A DNA stretch of 64,000 bases. Origin: Rheinheimera texasensis DSM 17496 (GTDB lineage: Bacteria; Pseudomonadota; Gammaproteobacteria; Enterobacterales; Alteromonadaceae). The DNA is taken from NCBI RefSeq assembly GCF_000711985.1, contig NZ_JONU01000007.1:1178001-1242000 (forward strand), read 5' to 3'. The notes under the pieces are model-generated. The model was not told the DNA's origin and searched no databases. It saw nothing but the letters and a program-made list of their open reading frames with translations. Below are positions 7,087 through 15,553 of this stretch, piece by piece. Both the position numbers and the translations under genes were made by a program. The first letter of the stretch is position 1; each line of letters opens with the position of its first letter.

Positions 7087-8751
7087 ATGTTACAGCAGTC
7101 CAAAGCCCCTTCCTGGTTACAACAACAAAAATCGCAAATTGCCGCACAGTTCCTTGATTCCTTGTGGCGGGACTTATTGATACTGACTGCCGTAGTGCTT
7201 CCGGTGTCGTTACTACGCATTTTTCACACCGGTTGGCTGGATTTGTATCTGGTCCACCTGAGCATCGGCAGCATCGTGATCCTCACCGGGTTGTACCGGC
7301 ATCGTCTACCGCTGCAACTGAAAGGTGTTCTGATTATCGCAATCATGCTGGTGCTGGGTGCCGGTGGTTTGTACAGTTTTGGTTTGGCGGCGAATGGTAC
7401 GTTCTGGTTGATTTGTGGTTGTCTGATCACCGGATTTTTATATTCAGCCCGCACTTTGCATCTGGTTTGCGCTCTGGCAATGAGCATTTTTCTGGCGAAT
7501 TTTATTGGCTACAGCACTGGGGTTCTGCAGGCCCAAACCAACCTGGATTTATACATGCAAGGCGTCAGTTCCTGGCTGAACTTCCTGCTGACTGCGGTGA
7601 TGATGGTGTTTATTTTGCTGCGCGCCGTGCAGGCGCAGCAGCAAAAACTGATGGCGGTGACACAACACCAATACCGGCAATGGCTGGATGATTTGCCGCT
7701 GGCGCTTGAGGTGGTTGATTTAGAACAGAAAGTTTATTACCAAAACCATGCCGTCCGCCGTTTATTTGGCCAAGACAGTCAGGCTAGTGCGCCCCATGCC
7801 AGTGTGCCCCAAGCTGGTGTGCCGATGCAGTTGCTGGCGCATTTACGTGATAAAAACACCGGCGCGCCGTTGCGTGCCAGTCAGTTGCCGGCCGCGGCCG
7901 CCCTTCGCGGTGAAAATCATTTTATCGATGCCGCGACCTTAAAAACCAGTCAGGGCGAAACGGTGGTGCGTTGCTGGGGTTGGCCCGGTTATCGCGAAGA
8001 TGGTGAGATTGGCTATGGCATCACAGTTTTCGAAGACATCAGCCGGCAGGCGCTGTCCGAGCAATACAAAAACGAATTTATCGCCAATGTCAGCCATGAA
8101 CTGCGTACGCCGCTGACCGCAATCCGCGGCAGCATTGGGCTGATAGTCGGCGGTATCTTTGGCGACGTGCCGAAAAAAGCCGAGGATATGGCGCGGATCT
8201 GCCAGCACAATGCAGAGCGTTTGTTGTTTTTAGTCAATGACTTACTCGACCTGCAAAAAATCGAACAAGGCAAACTGGAGATCACGCCAGTGCCGGTGGA
8301 TGCCAGTCCGCTGCTGCGCAGCTGTACGGAAAACCTGCAAAGTTATGCAAACGGATTTGGTTCTAAGATCATGCTCAACGATCAGGCACCGCACGCAGTG
8401 GTGAATTTGGATCCGGACCGCTTACAGCAGGTGCTGGCCAATTTGCTGTCCAATGCCGTGAAGTTCTCACCCAAAAACACTGTGGTGATGCTGTCTGCCC
8501 GCACAGAGGCGCGTCAGCTGGTGATTGCTGTTCAGGACCAGGGCCGCGGTATTCCTGAAGCGCAGTATTCAAAAGTATTCGAACCTTTTACCCGGCTGGA
8601 ACCACAAGACGGCGAAGCCCAGCCGGGCAGTGGTCTCGGTTTGTCTATCAGCAAAAAACTGGTGCAATACATGGGCGGGCAAATTAGTTTCAGCAGTCAG
8701 GAAGGCATCGGCACCACTTTTGAACTGCGTTTTCCGCTGCTGGTGGAGTAA
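7087..8751 (+). CDS. Membrane PAS-domain sensor histidine kinase, orphan
   Basis: This 554-residue inner-membrane kinase has an N-terminal block of about six hydrophobic helices (residues 15-175), a PAS-like domain (about 195-320), the dimerisation/phosphoacceptor box SHELRTPLTAIRGS (His near 336) and a complete catalytic domain (N box NLLSNAVKFSP, DQGRGIPE, FEPFTR, GSGLGLSISKKLV). The kinase core resembles hybrid and cyanobacterial-type kinases with an ETR-like layout, but no receiver domain is fused. No response regulator is nearby, so it is an orphan. A short alanine/proline/valine repeat (SAPHASVPQAGVP) lies in the PAS region. The signal sensed is unknown; the multi-helix N-terminus suggests an intramembrane or membrane-linked cue. 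Confidence 0.88.
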   Translation: MLQQSKAPSWLQQQKSQIAAQFLDSLWRDLLILTAVVLPVSLLRIFHTGWLDLYLVHLSIGSIVILTGLYRHRLPLQLKGVLIIAIMLVLGAGGLYSFGLAANGTFWLICGCLITGFLYSARTLHLVCALAMSIFLANFIGYSTGVLQAQTNLDLYMQGVSSWLNFLLTAVMMVFILLRAVQAQQQKLMAVTQHQYRQWLDDLPLALEVVDLEQKVYYQNHAVRRLFGQDSQASAPHASVPQAGVPMQLLAHLRDKNTGAPLRASQLPAAAALRGENHFIDAATLKTSQGETVVRCWGWPGYREDGEIGYGITVFEDISRQALSEQYKNEFIANVSHELRTPLTAIRGSIGLIVGGIFGDVPKKAEDMARICQHNAERLLFLVNDLLDLQKIEQGKLEITPVPVDASPLLRSCTENLQSYANGFGSKIMLNDQAPHAVVNLDPDRLQQVLANLLSNAVKFSPKNTVVMLSARTEARQLVIAVQDQGRGIPEAQYSKVFEPFTRLEPQDGEAQPGSGLGLSISKKLVQYMGGQISFSSQEGIGTTFELRFPLLVE

Positions 8752-9015
8752 TTAAAAACCGAATAAATCCGGCGTGGATGGCCCCTGATCAGCTTCCAGG
8801 TTACTGTCCGGTTTGCCGGCAAGGCGCGCGGCATCGCGGCGGATGCGGCGTTGCTCCAGTAACTTCAAAATGCGGGCGCGTTCGGCAACCGGTTTGTTGT
8901 GCCAGTTAAATCGTTCATCCCGCGAGCGCAGACAACCCACGCAATAACCGCGGTTATTGCTGGTGCAGACCCCGATACAGGGGTTGGGTAAGTCAAACAG
9001 CTCGAGTTGATCCAT
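8752..9015 (-). CDS. DUF1289 domain protein
   Basis: This 87-residue protein starts with a short acidic segment followed by the DUF1289 core, residues about 11-50: PNPCIGVCTSNNRGYCVGC-RS, with four Cys spaced as CxxxC and CxxC, then RFNWHNKP. The four Cys suggest a small metal or Fe-S site; the function of the family is unknown. The C-terminus (about residues 60-87) is acidic and low in conservation. Its stop codon directly abuts the stop of the convergent histidine kinase gene (8751/8752). Confidence 0.85.
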   Translation of the reverse strand: MDQLELFDLPNPCIGVCTSNNRGYCVGCLRSRDERFNWHNKPVAERARILKLLEQRRIRRDAARLAGKPDSNLEADQGPSTPDLFGF

Positions 9016-9134
9016 AAGCCGCTGGCGGAAAAAGGCGTGATGGCCTGAGTCTACTCAATCCGCGTCGACAGCGCCACCGGCAACATGGTGCTGAAGATTT
9101 GGCGAACTTCTGTTAAATCAGCTGGTTAATCATT

Positions 9135-9163
9135 AGACGCTGGCCGTATGGCCGTCTTTTTTT
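9135..9163 (+). terminator. Intrinsic terminator with no coding gene upstream
   Basis: The arms AGAC/GTCT and GGCC/GGCC form an interrupted stem around GTAT, followed by seven T residues (9157-9163). It is oriented to the plus strand, but no plus-strand gene lies between 8751 and here. It may end read-through from the kinase gene or a short non-coding transcript starting in the promoter region of the DUF1289 gene. Confidence 0.55.
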
Positions 9164-9183
9164 GCGAAAAGCAAAAATAACTG

Positions 9184-9216
9184 TTGACTCAGGCCGTGCA
9201 GACGGCTATTTCTAAT
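9184..9216 (+). promoter_or_regulatory. Candidate ilv operon promoter
   Basis: TTGACT at 9184-9189 is followed by TATTTC (17-nt spacing) or TCTAAT at 9211-9216 (21-nt spacing). A second candidate is the perfect TTGACA at 9253-9258, but its possible -10 lies within 15 nt of the leader start, leaving almost no leader RNA. The first is preferred because it leaves room for a 5' leader before ilvL. Confidence 0.35.
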
Positions 9217-9289
9217 AGCGTTTTGCTGTGGCCAAAGCGCCATTGCCGTTTTTTGACATATAACCAACAGAGTTATTGCTACAAACATT

Positions 9290-9385
9290 ATGCGTAAAAC
9301 AACCATCCTGAACATTATTGTGGTCCTCGTGAACGTGGTGATTATTAGTCGCCGCGGGGGCTGCTGTTTGGGACTGAGACCGTAA
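9290..9385 (+). CDS. ilvL: ilv operon leader peptide
   Basis: This 31-residue ORF begins at ATG 9290. Its core is almost entirely regulatory codons: residues 6-19 contain five Ile, five Val and two Leu, broken only by two Asn. This is the composition of the ilvGMEDA leader peptide of enteric bacteria, although the sequence differs and the C-terminus (two Arg, two Gly, two Cys, then Leu-Gly-Leu-Arg-Pro) is distinct. The stop is 15 nt before the attenuator stem. When charged tRNA for Ile, Val or Leu is scarce, ribosome stalling here should prevent terminator formation (known mechanism; inferred here). The ribosome-binding site is weak. Confidence 0.85.
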   Translation: MRKTTILNIIVVLVNVVIISRRGGCCLGLRP

Positions 9386-9400
9386 AATAATCAGATTCCG

Positions 9401-9443
9401 ACAAAACCCCCGCACCGCAAGGTCCGGGGGTTTTGTACTTTCT
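9401..9443 (+). terminator. ilv attenuator terminator
   Basis: A 12-bp perfect stem (ACAAAACCCCCG at 9401-9412 with CGGGGGTTTTGT at 9425-9436) is capped by a small inner stem ACC/GGT with a GCAA tetraloop. It is followed by ACTTTCT. The T-rich descending arm supplies the terminator tract. It lies between ilvL and ilvG, as expected of an attenuator. Confidence 0.85.
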
Positions 9444-9538
9444 GGGCCCTGAAAAAAATACCGCGGTGGGAATTGGCGGACACAGGCGAACCAAATAAAG
9501 ACAAGCCGGCACAGGCCGGACAGACAGAGGATACGGGC

Positions 9539-11206
9539 ATGACAGGCGCAGAATTGGTAGTGAAATTATTAACAGAGCACGGCGTGCATTCCGTGTTTGG
9601 TTATCCGGGCGGGGCTATCATGCCCATCTACGACGCGCTGTACCAAAGCCCGGTCAAACACTACCTCTGCCGCCACGAGCAAGGCGGCGGTTTCAGCGCC
9701 ATCGGTTATGCCCGCGCTTCTGGCCAGACCGGCGTGTGCCTAGCCACTTCCGGCCCCGGCGCCACCAATCTCATCACTGCCTTAGCTGACGCGCTGTTAG
9801 ATTCTGTGCCGGTTGTTGCCATCACAGGCCAGGTGTCGCAAGCCGTGGCCGGCACCGACGCTTTCCAGGAAGTCGACGTATTAGGCCTGAGCCTGACCTG
9901 CACCAAACACAGTTTTTATGTCCGCGACGTCGCCGATTTAGCCGACACGCTGCGCGAAGCCTTTGCGCTGGCACAAAGCGGTCGCCCTGGCCCGGTATTA
10001 GTCGATATCCCCAAAGACGTACAGCTGGCGCAAGTGGATTATCAACCGCTGCATCTGACCGCCACCACTGCTGCGCCAGATTGCTCGGGCTTGGCCACAC
10101 AAATCGCCGCCGCCCGCACTTTGCTGCAACAGGCGAAAAAACCGATGGCCTACATCGGCGGCGGCGTGCACATGGCCGATGCCTTGCCGGAATTAAACGC
10201 CTTTTTAGCCGCCACCGGTATGCCTTCGGTCACCACGTTAAAAGCGATGGGCTCGGTGGAAAAAACCAATCCACTGTATTTAGGCATGCTCGGCATGCAC
10301 GGCACGCAGGCGGCGAATTTAGCAGTGCAACAAACCGATTTACTGGTTTGTTTAGGTGCGCGTTTTGATGACCGTGTCACCGGCAATTTAAAGAAATTCG
10401 CGCCGGAAGCAAAAGTCATCCATATCGACATCGACCCGGCGGAAATCAACAAATTACGTTTTGCCGAAGTTGCCATGTTAGGCGATTTAAAAGCGCTTTT
10501 GCCTGCTATGACTGCTTCAGGCAACTACGCCGACTGGCAAACACATTGCGCCATGCTGAAAGCTCAACACGGCTGGCGTTACGACCATCCGGGCGAGCGC
10601 ATCTACGCGCCGTTGCTGTTAAAGCAGTTAAGCGAACGCATGCCGGACAATTCCGTCGTCAGCTGCGACGTCGGCCAGCACCAGATGTGGGTGGCGCAGC
10701 ATATGCGCTTTAACTCACCACGTAATCATTTATCCAGCGGCGGTTTAGGCACTATGGGCTTTGGCCTGCCGGCGGCGATCGGCGCGAAAATCTCACGGCC
10801 GCAAGACACCAGCGTACTGGTCACCGGCGACGGCTCTTTTATGATGAACGTGCAGGAACTGGCCACCATCAAACGCTTCCGCCTGCCGGTCAAAATCATC
10901 GTGATCGACAACCAGCGCCTTGGCATGGTGAAACAATGGCAACAGCTGTTTTTCGCCGGCCGCTACAGCGAAACCGATTTATCCGACAACCCGGATTTTG
11001 TCTCGTTAGCTGCCGCTTTTGCCATTCCGGGCCACAGCATCAGCCACAAAGACGAAGTGGAATCCGCCTTAGACGCCATGTTCAGCTGGCCAGGGCCATA
11101 TTTGTTACACGTACGCATCGACGAAACGGACAACGTCTGGCCATTAGTACCACCAGGTGCCGCCAACCACGACATGATGACCGACTTACCGCAGTGGGAA
11201 GAATAA
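9539..11206 (+). CDS. ilvG: Acetolactate synthase II large subunit
   Basis: This ThDP-, FAD- and Mg-dependent enzyme joins two pyruvates, or pyruvate and 2-oxobutyrate, in the first common step of Val, Leu and Ile synthesis. From ATG 9539 the protein has 555 residues and starts [11 protein letters not shown], aligned with enteric IlvG. A TTG at 9473 would add 22 residues, but GAGGA at about 9526-9530 serves ATG 9539. Visible motifs are the catalytic Glu in RHEQG, the TSGPGATN loop and the ThDP-binding [11 protein letters not shown]...NNQ-type segment near the C-terminus. It forms a complex with IlvM, encoded 17 nt downstream. The gene is intact, unlike the frameshifted copy in E. coli K-12. 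Confidence 0.95.
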   Translation: MTGAELVVKLLTEHGVHSVFGYPGGAIMPIYDALYQSPVKHYLCRHEQGGGFSAIGYARASGQTGVCLATSGPGATNLITALADALLDSVPVVAITGQVSQAVAGTDAFQEVDVLGLSLTCTKHSFYVRDVADLADTLREAFALAQSGRPGPVLVDIPKDVQLAQVDYQPLHLTATTAAPDCSGLATQIAAARTLLQQAKKPMAYIGGGVHMADALPELNAFLAATGMPSVTTLKAMGSVEKTNPLYLGMLGMHGTQAANLAVQQTDLLVCLGARFDDRVTGNLKKFAPEAKVIHIDIDPAEINKLRFAEVAMLGDLKALLPAMTASGNYADWQTHCAMLKAQHGWRYDHPGERIYAPLLLKQLSERMPDNSVVSCDVGQHQMWVAQHMRFNSPRNHLSSGGLGTMGFGLPAAIGAKISRPQDTSVLVTGDGSFMMNVQELATIKRFRLPVKIIVIDNQRLGMVKQWQQLFFAGRYSETDLSDNPDFVSLAAAFAIPGHSISHKDEVESALDAMFSWPGPYLLHVRIDETDNVWPLVPPGAANHDMMTDLPQWEE

Positions 11207-11223
11207 CCATGAGGAACACAGCC

Positions 11224-11484
11224 ATGAGCGCCCAACATACTTTGACCATCCAGACCCGCCACGAAGCCGTCGCGGTCGAACGTTTACTGCAGGTCACCCG
11301 CTACCGTGGTTTTACTTTAGCCGGCCTTGAACTAAAGCCGCTGGCTGATGTGAGTGGTTTACTGATAACCTTAAGCGTGGTCAGCGACAAGCCGATCAGC
11401 CTGCTGGTTAATCAGCTGAATAAGCTGTACGACGTGCTGAATTTGGAGCTGCATCAGGCCGAAGCCGGTGCGCTTAGGGCTTGA
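11224..11484 (+). CDS. ilvM: Acetolactate synthase II small (ACT) subunit
   Basis: This 86-residue ACT-domain protein (betaalphabeta-betaalphabeta pattern over the whole length) is the regulatory subunit of IlvG. ATG 11224 is preferred to ATG 11209 because GAGGAA at 11211-11216 sits 7 nt before it. The typical RHEAVAVERLLQVTRYRGF start and a SDKPISLLVNQLNKLYDV helix resemble enteric IlvM. It is translated just after ilvG in the same operon. In enteric bacteria the isozyme II pair is less sensitive to valine feedback; whether that holds here cannot be read from sequence. Confidence 0.9.
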   Translation: MSAQHTLTIQTRHEAVAVERLLQVTRYRGFTLAGLELKPLADVSGLLITLSVVSDKPISLLVNQLNKLYDVLNLELHQAEAGALRA

Positions 11485-11864
11485 TTCGGAATCTGTAATA
11501 GATTGACGAAGCAGAGGAATTTGACAGAGGTTGGTATTCACGCGGAGCAGACCCTCTGCGGCAGGGAAGCCGCAGAGGAGCCCCCATGGATGGGTTCACG
11601 GCGTGTCTGCGTAGTGTGAATACCAATCTCTGAGCCCTGACTGTGAATGCTGTCAGAGTTTGATGAATAAACGGCGCCGGACCGAAATCCGGCAACATAA
11701 AAAAGCACGGGCACCGATAACAGCCCGGCATGATCACCGCCACAGGCGGTGACGTTACAACCAAGTGGCCCTGAACCCAAAACCCGATGCTGGCGCCTGC
11801 ATCTTTCAGATAAACAACAGATTGGCGCCGCATCTTTAAATTTGCCTATGCAGGAGTAAATTGC
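11485..11864 (+). other. Long ilvM-ilvD gap carrying several hairpins, no ilvE
   Basis: In the enteric order ilvE sits here; instead there are 380 nt with no convincing gene. The gap contains the 108-bp inverted-repeat element (11525-11632) and, in the second half, a perfect 8-bp hairpin with a 3-nt loop (TCACCGCC-ACA-GGCGGTGA, 11734-11752) plus weaker GC hairpins. ilvD may therefore have its own promoter or a processing site in this region. CAGGAG, about 8 nt before ATG 11865, is the ilvD ribosome-binding site. Confidence 0.6.
11525..11632. repeat. 108-bp MITE/REP-like inverted-repeat element
   Basis: The ends are 19-bp inverted repeats with two mismatches: CAGAGGTTGGTATTCACGC at 11525-11543 and, on the other strand, CAGAGATTGGTATTCACAC at 11614-11632. 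The inside carries a perfect 10-bp hairpin (CCTCTGCGGC at 11553-11562 with GCCGCAGAGG at 11569-11578). The segment between (GAGCCCCCATGGATGGG at about 11577-11593) looks like a repeat phrase found dispersed in marine gammaproteobacteria, from memory. No transposase is encoded, and no second copy was seen in the window. Confidence 0.6.
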
Positions 11865-13715
11865 ATGCCTAAATTACGTTCAGCCACGACCACCGAAGGC
11901 CGCAATATGGCGGGTGCCCGTGCCTTGTGGCGCGCCACTGGTGTCAAAGACACCGACTTTGGTAAGCCGATCATCGCCGTGGTGAACTCGTTCACCGAAT
12001 TCGTGCCGGGCCATGTGCACCTGCGCGACCTCGGCAAACTGGTGGCAGAAGCCATTGAAGCCGCCGGCGGCATCGCCAAAGAATTCAACACCATTGCCAT
12101 CGACGACGGCATTGCCATGGGTCACGGCGGCATGTTGTACAGCCTGCCGTCCCGCGAAATCATCGCCGACTCGGTCGAATATGTGGTGAACGGCCACTGC
12201 GCTGATGCGATGGTCTGTATCTCCAACTGCGACAAAATCACGCCGGGTATGTTAATGGCCGCGCTGCGCCTGAATATCCCGGCGATTTTTGTCTCCGGTG
12301 GCCCGATGGAAGCCGGTAAAACTAAGCTTTCCGACCAAATCATCAAGCTGGATTTAGTTGATGCCATGGTCTCCGCCGCCAACCCGAATGTATCAGACGC
12401 CGACAGCGAAAAAATCGAACGCAGCGCCTGCCCGACTTGCGGTTCTTGTTCCGGCATGTTCACCGCCAACTCGATGAACTGCTTAGTCGAAGCCTTAGGT
12501 TTAGGCCAGCCGGGCAATGGTTCGATGCTGGCGACACACGCCGACCGCCGCGAGCTGTTTGTCAGCGCCGGTACGCGCATTATGGAACTGACACGCCGCT
12601 GGTATCAAAACGATGACGTAAGCGCCTTGCCACGTTCTATCGCCAATAAAACCGCTTTTGAAAACGCCATGATGCTGGACATCGCGATGGGCGGCTCCAC
12701 CAACACAGTGCTGCATTTACTGGCCGCTGCCATTGAAGCCGAAGTTGATTTTGGCATGGCTGACATCGACCGGCTGTCGCGCATCGTGCCGCATTTGTCC
12801 AAAGTGGCGCCGTCGACGCAGAAATACCATATGGAAGATGTGCACCGCGCCGGTGGTGTGGTGGCCATTCTGGCCGAATTACAGCGCGCTGGCCTGGTCA
12901 ACCCGGACACGCCGCATGTGGCCGGCAGTTCACTCGGTGATGTATTAAGCCGTTTTGACATCATGACGACGCAAGACCAAGCAGTAAAAGATTTCTACCG
13001 CGCCGGCCCGGCCGGTATCCGTACTACGCAGGCGTTTTCGCAAAATTGCCGCTACCCGACGCTGGACGATGACCGCGAAAACGGTTGTATCCGCAGCAAA
13101 GAACATGCGTATTCGCAGGACGGCGGTTTAGCCGTGTTATTCGGCAACCTGGCGCCAAACGGCTGTATCGTTAAAACCGCCGGCGTCGACAAAGACAACC
13201 TGGTGTTTAACGGCGTGGCGCGGGTGTTTGAATCGCAGGACGATGCCGTGACCGCCATCTTAGGCGGCGTGGTCAAAGCCGGCGACGTGGTGGTCATTCG
13301 CTACGAAGGGCCAAAAGGCGGCCCGGGTATGCAGGAAATGTTGTACCCAACCAGCTACTTAAAATCGATGGGCCTCGGCAAAGCCTGTGCTTTGGTCACC
13401 GACGGCCGTTTCTCCGGCGGCACTTCTGGCCTGTCGATTGGCCACGTCTCGCCGGAAGCGGCCAGCGGCGGCGCTATTGCGCTGGTCGAAGATGGCGACG
13501 GCATCGACATCGACATTCCAAACCGCAGTATTAATATTCGAATTTCTGACGAAACTCTGGCGGCGCGCCGCGCTGCGATGGACGCCAAAGGCAAACAAGG
13601 CTGGAAACCGGTTGACCGTACCCGTTACGTCAGCCCGGCATTAAAAGCCTATGCCTTATTGGCAAGCTCAGCCGACAAAGGCGCCGTGCGCGATTTGTCC
13701 AAGCTGGAAGACTAA
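11865..13715 (+). CDS. ilvD: Dihydroxy-acid dehydratase
   Basis: This 616-residue Fe-S enzyme dehydrates 2,3-dihydroxy acids to 2-keto acids, the third step of Val and Ile synthesis. Cluster and active-site segments are visible: [10 protein letters not shown] (first Cys), [20 protein letters not shown] (further Cys, conserved Ser/Asn), [17 protein letters not shown], and [19 protein letters not shown] near the C-terminus with its catalytic Ser. Length and N-terminus ([22 protein letters not shown]) match enteric IlvD. It is read in the same direction as ilvGM and ilvA, 380 nt after ilvM and 62 nt before ilvA. Confidence 0.96.
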   Translation: MPKLRSATTTEGRNMAGARALWRATGVKDTDFGKPIIAVVNSFTEFVPGHVHLRDLGKLVAEAIEAAGGIAKEFNTIAIDDGIAMGHGGMLYSLPSREIIADSVEYVVNGHCADAMVCISNCDKITPGMLMAALRLNIPAIFVSGGPMEAGKTKLSDQIIKLDLVDAMVSAANPNVSDADSEKIERSACPTCGSCSGMFTANSMNCLVEALGLGQPGNGSMLATHADRRELFVSAGTRIMELTRRWYQNDDVSALPRSIANKTAFENAMMLDIAMGGSTNTVLHLLAAAIEAEVDFGMADIDRLSRIVPHLSKVAPSTQKYHMEDVHRAGGVVAILAELQRAGLVNPDTPHVAGSSLGDVLSRFDIMTTQDQAVKDFYRAGPAGIRTTQAFSQNCRYPTLDDDRENGCIRSKEHAYSQDGGLAVLFGNLAPNGCIVKTAGVDKDNLVFNGVARVFESQDDAVTAILGGVVKAGDVVVIRYEGPKGGPGMQEMLYPTSYLKSMGLGKACALVTDGRFSGGTSGLSIGHVSPEAASGGAIALVEDGDGIDIDIPNRSINIRISDETLAARRAAMDAKGKQGWKPVDRTRYVSPALKAYALLASSADKGAVRDLSKLED

Positions 13716-13777
13716 TAGTTTCAGGCCGGCGCTGTGGGTAAAAAGCCACAGCCCGGTTCATCAGAAAGGCGAAAAAA

Positions 13778-15418
13778 ATGACTGCGTTACAACAAGTGCC
13801 TGCTCCAGACTCGGGCACTGCTGCGTTACAAGCTCATCCGGCGGACGAACGTGCTGCTTTGCAACAACATTATTTGCGCGAAATTTTACTGTCGCCGGTG
13901 TATCAGGCGGCGGTAGAAACCCCGTTGCAGGCAATGCCCAAACTAAGCAAACGCCTCGGTTGTCAGGTGGAACTGAAACGTGAAGACCATCAGCCGGTGT
14001 ATTCCTTTAAGTTGCGGGGCGCTTTTCATAAGCTGCACAAGGTGGCGGCGAAAGCGGCTGCTGATAAGAGCGCAGGGGCCGGCACTTCAGAAAGCCCGCG
14101 GGTTATCTGTGCTTCTGCCGGTAATCACGCGCAGGGCGTGGCTTTATCAGCCAGTAAATTGGGCCTGCACGCCACTATAGTGATGCCGATCACCACACCA
14201 GAAATCAAAGTCAGCGCGGTACGCGGTTTTGGCGGCAATGTGCTGCTGCACGGCACCGCCTTTGACGAAGCCAACCGCCACGCCATCGAACTGGCAAAAA
14301 GCACCGGCGCCACTTACATTCCGCCGTTTGACGATGTTGATGTCATCGCCGGCCAGGGCACTGTGGCGAAAGAACTGCTGACGCAAAACAACCAGCTCAA
14401 CGCAGTGTTTATTCCGGTCGGCGGCGGTGGACTACTCGCCGGCATGGCGGTTTATATCAAAGCCGTGCTGCCGAATGTGCGCGTGATTGGCGTAGAGCCG
14501 GACGACGCCGCCTGTTTAGACGCAGCCCTCAAAGCCGGTGAACCGGTGACCTTGGACCGCGTTGGTCTATTCGCCGACGGCGTGGCAGTCAAACGCATCG
14601 GCACAGAGACTTTTAAACTGGCTCAGTTGTTTTGCGACGAAGTGGTGACTGTCTCCAGCGACGAGATCTGCGCCGCGATCAAAGACATCTTCGAAGATTT
14701 ACGCGCCGTCGCCGAACCAGCTGGTGCTTTGGCCCTGGCGGGCCTGAAAAAATACGCCCAGCAACATAGCCAGACCGGCGATGTGAACGAACAAACCCAG
14801 CTGGCGGCGGTATTAAGCGGTGCCAACTTAAACTTTGACACGCTGCGGTATGTCTCCGAGCGCTGTGAACTGGGCGAGAAAAAAGAAGCGGTGTTCGCTG
14901 TGACTATTCCGGAAGAAAAAGGCAGTTTCCGCCGCTTCTGCCAAACCCTTGGCGGCCGCGCCATCACCGAATTTAACTACCGCTACGCCTCCGACAACAA
15001 AGCGCATATTTTTGTTGGCATTAAACTGCGAAACGGCGCGCAGGAACTGGCCCAAGTCACCCAGGCGCTGACCGACGCTGGCTATCAGTTCCAGGATTTA
15101 TCCGACGACGAACTGGCCAAGTTACACGTCCGCCACATGGTCGGCGGCATGCCACCGCGCCTGGTCAACGAACAAGTCTACCAATTCAACTTCCCGGAAT
15201 ACCCCGGCGCCCTGATGAACTTCCTCAACACCCTCGGCGAGAAATGGAATATCACCTTGTTCCACTACCGCAACCACGGCGCTGCGACCGGTGATGTATT
15301 GGCGGGGTTTGAGATTGCTGATCCTGCCGAGATTGAAGGCCATTTAGAGGCTTTAGGTTATCCGTATCAGCTGGTGAGTGGGAATAGCTCTTATCGGACT
15401 TTTTTGACGGCGCAGTAA
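13778..15418 (+). CDS. ilvA: Threonine deaminase, biosynthetic
   Basis: This PLP enzyme converts threonine to 2-oxobutyrate, the entry step of isoleucine synthesis. The 546-residue protein has the PLP lysine in YSFKLRGAF (K78), the phosphate-binding GGGGLLAG loop and two C-terminal ACT-like regulatory domains (about 355-440 and 450-540) for Ile/Val control. It is some 30 residues longer than the E. coli enzyme because of a Gln/Ala-rich N-terminal extension (residues 1-35); the start at 13778 has a GGCGA ribosome-binding site, and a later start is possible. An insertion of about 10 residues (KSAGAGTSES) also lies in the catalytic domain. It is the last gene of the ilvGMDA operon. Confidence 0.95.
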   Translation: MTALQQVPAPDSGTAALQAHPADERAALQQHYLREILLSPVYQAAVETPLQAMPKLSKRLGCQVELKREDHQPVYSFKLRGAFHKLHKVAAKAAADKSAGAGTSESPRVICASAGNHAQGVALSASKLGLHATIVMPITTPEIKVSAVRGFGGNVLLHGTAFDEANRHAIELAKSTGATYIPPFDDVDVIAGQGTVAKELLTQNNQLNAVFIPVGGGGLLAGMAVYIKAVLPNVRVIGVEPDDAACLDAALKAGEPVTLDRVGLFADGVAVKRIGTETFKLAQLFCDEVVTVSSDEICAAIKDIFEDLRAVAEPAGALALAGLKKYAQQHSQTGDVNEQTQLAAVLSGANLNFDTLRYVSERCELGEKKEAVFAVTIPEEKGSFRRFCQTLGGRAITEFNYRYASDNKAHIFVGIKLRNGAQELAQVTQALTDAGYQFQDLSDDELAKLHVRHMVGGMPPRLVNEQVYQFNFPEYPGALMNFLNTLGEKWNITLFHYRNHGAATGDVLAGFEIADPAEIEGHLEALGYPYQLVSGNSSYRTFLTAQ

Positions 15419-15442
15419 AAAATAAGAGTTACCAAGAGGTTT

Positions 15443-15469
15443 AAAAGCGCAACATCAGTTGCGGCTTTT
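15443..15469 (+). terminator. Terminator of the ilv operon
   Basis: AAAAGC-GCAAC at 15443-15453 pairs with GTTGC-(G)-GCTTTT at 15458-15469, with a 4-nt ATCA loop and one bulged G. It lies 24 nt after the ilvA stop and ends in a T-rich arm followed by GTAC. Confidence 0.65.
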
Positions 15470-15553
15470 GTACAGCCTATGGTGTAAAGGCCTATATTTT
15501 TTCTACTTATGCGAGTTTGTTGTCGCCCACGTTGACGGAATTTAATTTTCTAA

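Noticed and set aside
9212-9415. Minus-strand ORF over the ilv leader
   Set aside because: It is antisense to the ilvL peptide and attenuator; its composition (Asn/His runs) is the complement of Ile and Val codons.
11474-11833. Minus-strand ORFs in the ilvM-ilvD gap
   Set aside because: They run across the inverted-repeat element and hairpins, have no ribosome-binding site and no recognisable protein sequence.
13355-13598. Long antisense frames inside ilvD and other GC-rich genes
   Set aside because: These arise from strong third-position GC bias; every one overlaps a clear gene on the other strand.
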